Source: Burkholderiaceae bacterium
GTDB taxonomy: Bacteria; Pseudomonadota; Gammaproteobacteria; Burkholderiales; Burkholderiaceae_E
Direction: 5' to 3'
NCBI GenBank assembly: GCA_023258775.1
Contig: JALQWJ010000025.1
Coordinates: 1-12,235, forward strand
Length of the DNA: 12,235 bases
Made by a program: the position numbers and the translations under genes. Positions 9,384 through 12,235 of this stretch are shown here, in pieces (the first letter of the stretch is position 1; every line of letters starts with the position of its first letter). The notes under the pieces were generated by a model. It made no database searches, was not told the origin of the DNA, and saw nothing but the letters and a program-made list of their open reading frames with translations.

Positions 9384-10656
9384 CCCCCATCTTTTGAGCG
9401 CCGAACCCTTTGATGTCGTCGTCCTTGGCGGCGGCCCGAGCGGAGCGACGGCAGCCCACGACCTCGCCTCTCGCGGCTTTCGTGTCGCACTTGCAGATCG
9501 TGAGGGCAGAATCAAGCCCTGTGGTGGTGCGATTCCACCGAAGCTTTTGCATGAATTTAATATTCCACAGGAAGTCCTTGTCACCAAGGTTCGTGGCGCA
9601 AGAATAATCTCCCCGAAAAAGCAGGTTGTCGGGATGCCTATTGATGATGGCTTTGTGGGCATGGTTGATCGAGCGGACTTTGATCCTTGGCTCAGGGCGC
9701 GTGCCGAACGTGCTGGTGCGGTAAGGCTTTGTGGCAGTTTTTCCCATATTGAGCGCTCGCCAAACCAACAAGCCGATCTGTTATCGTTTTTCTATAGGGA
9801 AAAGGATTCAAATCGCTTAAGTTTCATCAAAGCGCGTTATTTAATCGCTGCGGACGGCGCTAAAAGCAGGCTTGCGCAACAAGAAATTGAGGGTGCCGAT
9901 CAAGGTCAATATGTCTTTGCCTACCATGAGATTTTGGAAGCGCCGCAAATCCTTGGCAGACCTCAAGCTCAGCAACTTGCCGAGCGCGGATCAACCTGCA
10001 ATTCAGTTGATCAAGCGGGATCTGCGTTCTATGATCCGACCCGGTGCGATGTTTTTTATGACGGTGAGCTTTCGCCCGATTTTTATGCCTGGGTCTTTCC
10101 TCACGGCAAAAGTTTAAGCATTGGCACCGGCAGTGCACACAAAGGATTTTCGCAGCGTGAGGCTATTGAGCAGTTGCGCCTTCGCACTGGATTGAGCCAG
10201 CAACGTCTCATTCGTCGCGAAGGCGCACCGATCCCGCTCAAACCTTTGCCACGCTGGGATAACGGAAGAGACATCGTGCTTGCAGGCGATGCTGCTGGCG
10301 TCGTTGCGCCTGCATCAGGCGAAGGCATTTATTACGCCATGCTCGGTGGCCGGATGGCGGCACAAGCAGTGATGCAGTGCTTGGAACGCGGTTCGCCCAA
10401 GTCCTTAGCAGATGCAAGAAAGCGCTTTATGCGACTACACGGCCAGGTCTTTTGGGTACTTGGCCTCATGCAGCGCTACTGGTATGCCAATGATCAGCGT
10501 AGAGAGCGCTTTGTACGTATTTGTCAAGACCGCGATGTGCAGCAATTGACCTGGGATGCGTATATGAATAAGGAACTGGTCAAAGCGAAACCTTTAGCGC
10601 ATGCAAGAATTTTCTTTAAAAACCTTGCTCACTTAAGCGGTCTTGCTTCGGTGTAA
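9367..10656 (+). CDS. bchP: Geranylgeranyl-bacteriochlorophyll / geranylgeranyl diphosphate reductase (BchP)
   Basis: BchP is a flavoprotein that reduces three double bonds of the geranylgeranyl tail to make phytyl bacteriochlorophyll. Starting at the ATG at 9367 the product is 429 aa. It shows the FAD Rossmann motif VVLGGGPSGATAA (about 18-30), PCGGAIPPKLL (51-61), the family's FVGMVDRADFDPWLR (96-110), AADGAKS (161-167), SPDFYAWVFPHG (236-247) and the second FAD motif VLAGDAAGVVAPASGEGIYYAM (304-325). It is some 30 residues longer than the 390-400 aa usual in Rhodobacter; part of the excess is at about 190-222, between AYHEIL and FYDPTRCDV. It overlaps the MFS gene by 17 nt, and tspO follows after 27 nt, so all belong to one transcription unit. 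Confidence 0.95.
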   Translation: MHRLDDPHLLSAEPFDVVVLGGGPSGATAAHDLASRGFRVALADREGRIKPCGGAIPPKLLHEFNIPQEVLVTKVRGARIISPKKQVVGMPIDDGFVGMVDRADFDPWLRARAERAGAVRLCGSFSHIERSPNQQADLLSFFYREKDSNRLSFIKARYLIAADGAKSRLAQQEIEGADQGQYVFAYHEILEAPQILGRPQAQQLAERGSTCNSVDQAGSAFYDPTRCDVFYDGELSPDFYAWVFPHGKSLSIGTGSAHKGFSQREAIEQLRLRTGLSQQRLIRREGAPIPLKPLPRWDNGRDIVLAGDAAGVVAPASGEGIYYAMLGGRMAAQAVMQCLERGSPKSLADARKRFMRLHGQVFWVLGLMQRYWYANDQRRERFVRICQDRDVQQLTWDAYMNKELVKAKPLAHARIFFKNLAHLSGLASV

Positions 10657-10663
10657 ACACAAT

Positions 10664-10682
10664 GCCCGCTTAGGATGCGGGC
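10664..10682 (+). promoter_or_regulatory. Hairpin presenting the tspO ribosome binding site in its loop
   Basis: GCCCGC (10664-10669) and GCGGGC (10677-10682) form a perfect 6-bp GC stem around the 7-nt loop TTAGGAT. The AGGA in the loop lies 8 nt before the ATG at 10684, an ideal Shine-Dalgarno distance. This fixes the tspO start at 10684, because the ATG at 10675 overlaps the AGGA itself. There is no U-run after the stem, so it is not a typical terminator. A role in setting tspO translation is inference. Confidence 0.5.
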
Positions 10683-10683
10683 T

Positions 10684-11400
10684 ATGACTACAAGCTTTAG
10701 CCCCCCAACGCGACAGGTGCCGCTTAAGACCAAACTAAGCGTTATTGCTGCCGTGGTGTTCGTTGCCATGCTTGGCGGTCTGGCCACTGAGATTGGCGCT
10801 TGGTATCTGTCACTTGTCCAACCATGGTGGAAGCCGCCCGATTGGGCCTTTGCACCTGCGTGGACCATCATTTTTGCTTGTACTGCAATAAGCGCGATAG
10901 GCGCCTGGCATGCCGCGGTACGCGGACGAGATCGATATGCGATTGGCATTGGTTTTGCCATGAATGCTTTCTTGAATATCCTCTGGAGCGTTCTTTTTTT
11001 TAAAATGCAAAAGCCGCTCTGGGCGGCTATTGAAGTTTTTGCACTTTGGGGCTCAATTGCATGGCTTATCCTGCGTGTGAGCGCACTGAATCCTTCTGCC
11101 GCCCGCTGGCTGCTGCCGTATTTAATTTGGGTGAGCTATGCAGCGAGTATTAACTGGGGGGTTGTTTGGCTCAACCCCTCCGAAGAAAGTAAGGCGGCGG
11201 CTAGTACAACAACAGTGCCTACCGCTGTAACCGTTCCACACGCTGTAACTGTTCCTCAAACTGTACCCGTCCCAAAAGCTTTACCCGTTCCAGATGCGGC
11301 AACAGTTCCGCAATCTGGAATTATTCCAAAATCAGTGACAATTCCAAAAGCGGTAACAGCGCCAAACGATCCAAAAGAAAAGCCCGAGCCTAAACCCTAA
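10684..11400 (+). CDS. tspO: TspO/MBR-family tryptophan-rich membrane protein with long Pro/Val-repeat tail
   Basis: TspO (CrtK-type) is a five-helix membrane protein that binds porphyrins; in Rhodobacter sphaeroides it dampens photosynthesis gene expression in response to oxygen. Residues 1-165 show the family pattern: [25 protein letters not shown] (about 40-64), [16 protein letters not shown] (91-106), [22 protein letters not shown] (143-164), rich in Trp, with five hydrophobic segments. Normal length is about 160 aa; here 238. The extra C-terminal part (about 170-238) is a run of nine hexapeptides of the type TVPxAV ending in the charged KEKPEPKP. The ATG at 10684 is chosen because of the AGGA 8 nt upstream. 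The gene lies 27 nt after bchP, and its last 11 nt overlap the end of the convergent dxs. No terminator is visible. Confidence 0.92.
   Translation: MTTSFSPPTRQVPLKTKLSVIAAVVFVAMLGGLATEIGAWYLSLVQPWWKPPDWAFAPAWTIIFACTAISAIGAWHAAVRGRDRYAIGIGFAMNAFLNILWSVLFFKMQKPLWAAIEVFALWGSIAWLILRVSALNPSAARWLLPYLIWVSYAASINWGVVWLNPSEESKAAASTTTVPTAVTVPHAVTVPQTVPVPKALPVPDAATVPQSGIIPKSVTIPKAVTAPNDPKEKPEPKP
11212..11373 (+). repeat. Nine in-frame 18-bp repeats coding a hexapeptide array in the TspO tail
   Basis: Nine consecutive 18-bp units start at 11212, 11230, 11248, 11266, 11284, 11302, 11320, 11338 and 11356. They encode [48 protein letters not shown] and TAPNDP. The hydrophobic residue and the Pro at positions 2-3 are nearly constant, while bases vary at wobble sites. 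This suggests an old duplication kept by selection on the protein rather than a recent DNA expansion. Confidence 0.9.
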
Positions 11401-12235
11401 GCAAGGCCTCGTTATCGAGCGGGACTTCCGTTGACTCAAGGTAAGGTGCAAACCATGTTTGAACTTGCGCTCGGATGCCCTTAGCGTCGAGTCCGCAAGC
11501 AGCGAGTAATGCGGGAACTTCGCCGTGATCTATGAATCGATCTGGGAGACCCATCATGCGTAACGGTTTTACCAAACCCATTTCGCTTAGCGCTTCGGCT
11601 ACTGCGGCGCCCGCGCCGCCGCTGCGAGAACCTTCTTCAATGGTGACAATCGCATCATGGGTGTTAGCCATTTGCCGCAAAAGCGCCACATCGAGTGGCT
11701 TAATGAAACGCATGTTGACCACACTCGCATTGAGTGACTCGGCCGCCTCGAGCGCAGGCGCAAGCATGCTGCCAAAGGCCAATATCACCACGCCTTTACC
11801 GGCGCGTTTGATCTGCGCTTTGCCCCATGCAAGCGCACTCAAGTCGCGACGCACCGATACGCCTGGCCCTCGACCTCGAGGATAACGGACCGCAACCGGC
11901 CCATCATACAAAAACGCGGTGTAAAGCATCTGCCTACACTCGTCTTCATCACTGGGCGCAAGCAGACTCATATTTGGGAGGCAGCGCAAATAGGCAATGT
12001 CGTAGGATCCCGCATGGGTTGCGCCATCAGCACCGACAAGGCCCGCACGATCGATTGCAAAGCAGACCGGAAGATTCTGCAGGGCCACATCATGAATTAA
12101 CTGATCGTAACCACGCTGCAAGAAGGTCGAGTAAATCGCAACCACAGGCTTCATACCCTCACAGGCTAAACCTGCTGCGAGGGTGACGGCATGTTGCTCG
12201 GCGATACCAACGTCGACATAACGGCTCGGGAACCG
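11390..12235 (-). CDS. dxs: 1-deoxy-D-xylulose-5-phosphate synthase (Dxs), C-terminal part, cut by window edge
   Basis: Dxs is the thiamine-diphosphate enzyme that condenses pyruvate and glyceraldehyde 3-phosphate, the entry to the MEP isoprenoid pathway feeding the carotenoid and bacteriochlorophyll tails. The open frame enters at 12235 as [17 protein letters not shown], which contains the catalytic Glu of the transketolase-type pyrimidine domain. It continues with [50 protein letters not shown] and the transketolase C-terminal domain ([11 protein letters not shown] onward). 281 codons of an expected 620-640 are present, so the start lies outside the window. The C-terminus runs about 18 residues past the usual GLDAxGI...W end. 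The TAG at 11390-11392 lies within the end of the convergent tspO. A PGC-linked dxs is known in some phototrophic Proteobacteria as an extra copy; whether this is the only copy cannot be seen. Confidence 0.96.
   Translation of the reverse strand, partial: RFPSRYVDVGIAEQHAVTLAAGLACEGMKPVVAIYSTFLQRGYDQLIHDVALQNLPVCFAIDRAGLVGADGATHAGSYDIAYLRCLPNMSLLAPSDEDECRQMLYTAFLYDGPVAVRYPRGRGPGVSVRRDLSALAWGKAQIKRAGKGVVILAFGSMLAPALEAAESLNASVVNMRFIKPLDVALLRQMANTHDAIVTIEEGSRSGGAGAAVAEALSEMGLVKPLRMMGLPDRFIDHGEVPALLAACGLDAKGIRAQVQTWFAPYLESTEVPLDNEALLRV

Noticed and set aside
10664..10682. Rho-independent terminator of bchP
   Set aside because: The hairpin has only six pairs and is followed by GC-rich sequence and the tspO ATG, not a U-run.

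Overview
This window is part of the photosynthesis gene cluster (PGC) of a purple, BChl a-type proteobacterium. Every complete gene has a recognisable role in bacteriochlorophyll synthesis, pigment delivery or regulation of photosynthesis. The operon order (bchFNBH running away from ppsR-bchG-MFS-bchP) is typical of Proteobacteria. The single-gene PpsR, the tspO after bchP and the PGC-linked dxs, with moderate GC by eye, suggest a beta- or gammaproteobacterium (Burkholderiales-like or a related aerobic anoxygenic phototroph). That placement is inference; no 16S or phylogenetic marker is present.

Layout. Minus strand, 1-4985: bchF, bchN, bchB and the first part of bchH form one operon read right to left. 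bchF/bchN and bchN/bchB share 4-nt ATGA overlaps, and bchH starts 27 nt after bchB. The 386-bp region 4986-5371 is the divergent control region between bchF and ppsR. It holds a strong sigma70-like promoter for bchF and two PpsR-type TGT-N12-ACA palindromes, one of them covering the -35 box. Plus strand, 5372-11400: ppsR, bchG, a BCD/PucC-family MFS gene, bchP and a tspO gene follow closely or overlap. Minus strand, 11390-12235: the 3' part of dxs converges on tspO and overlaps it by 11 nt.

How the genes work together. Dxs supplies isoprenoid precursor for the phytyl/geranylgeranyl tail. BchH starts the Mg branch. BchN and BchB (with BchL, outside the window) perform dark reduction of protochlorophyllide. 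BchF hydrates the 3-vinyl group. BchG attaches the prenyl alcohol and BchP reduces it to phytyl. The MFS protein probably delivers pigment to light-harvesting complexes. PpsR represses these genes in response to oxygen/redox, and TspO is a tetrapyrrole-linked membrane sensor/modulator.

Oddities. bchN needs a one-base frame change near 4007-4011 to make a full BchN. bchB carries two separate 24-bp-period tandem repeats. TspO has a long C-terminal tail of nine hexapeptide repeats. The usual ppaA/aerR gene is absent between ppsR and bchF. I see no undescribed system here: the genes are known and the novelty lies in these details.
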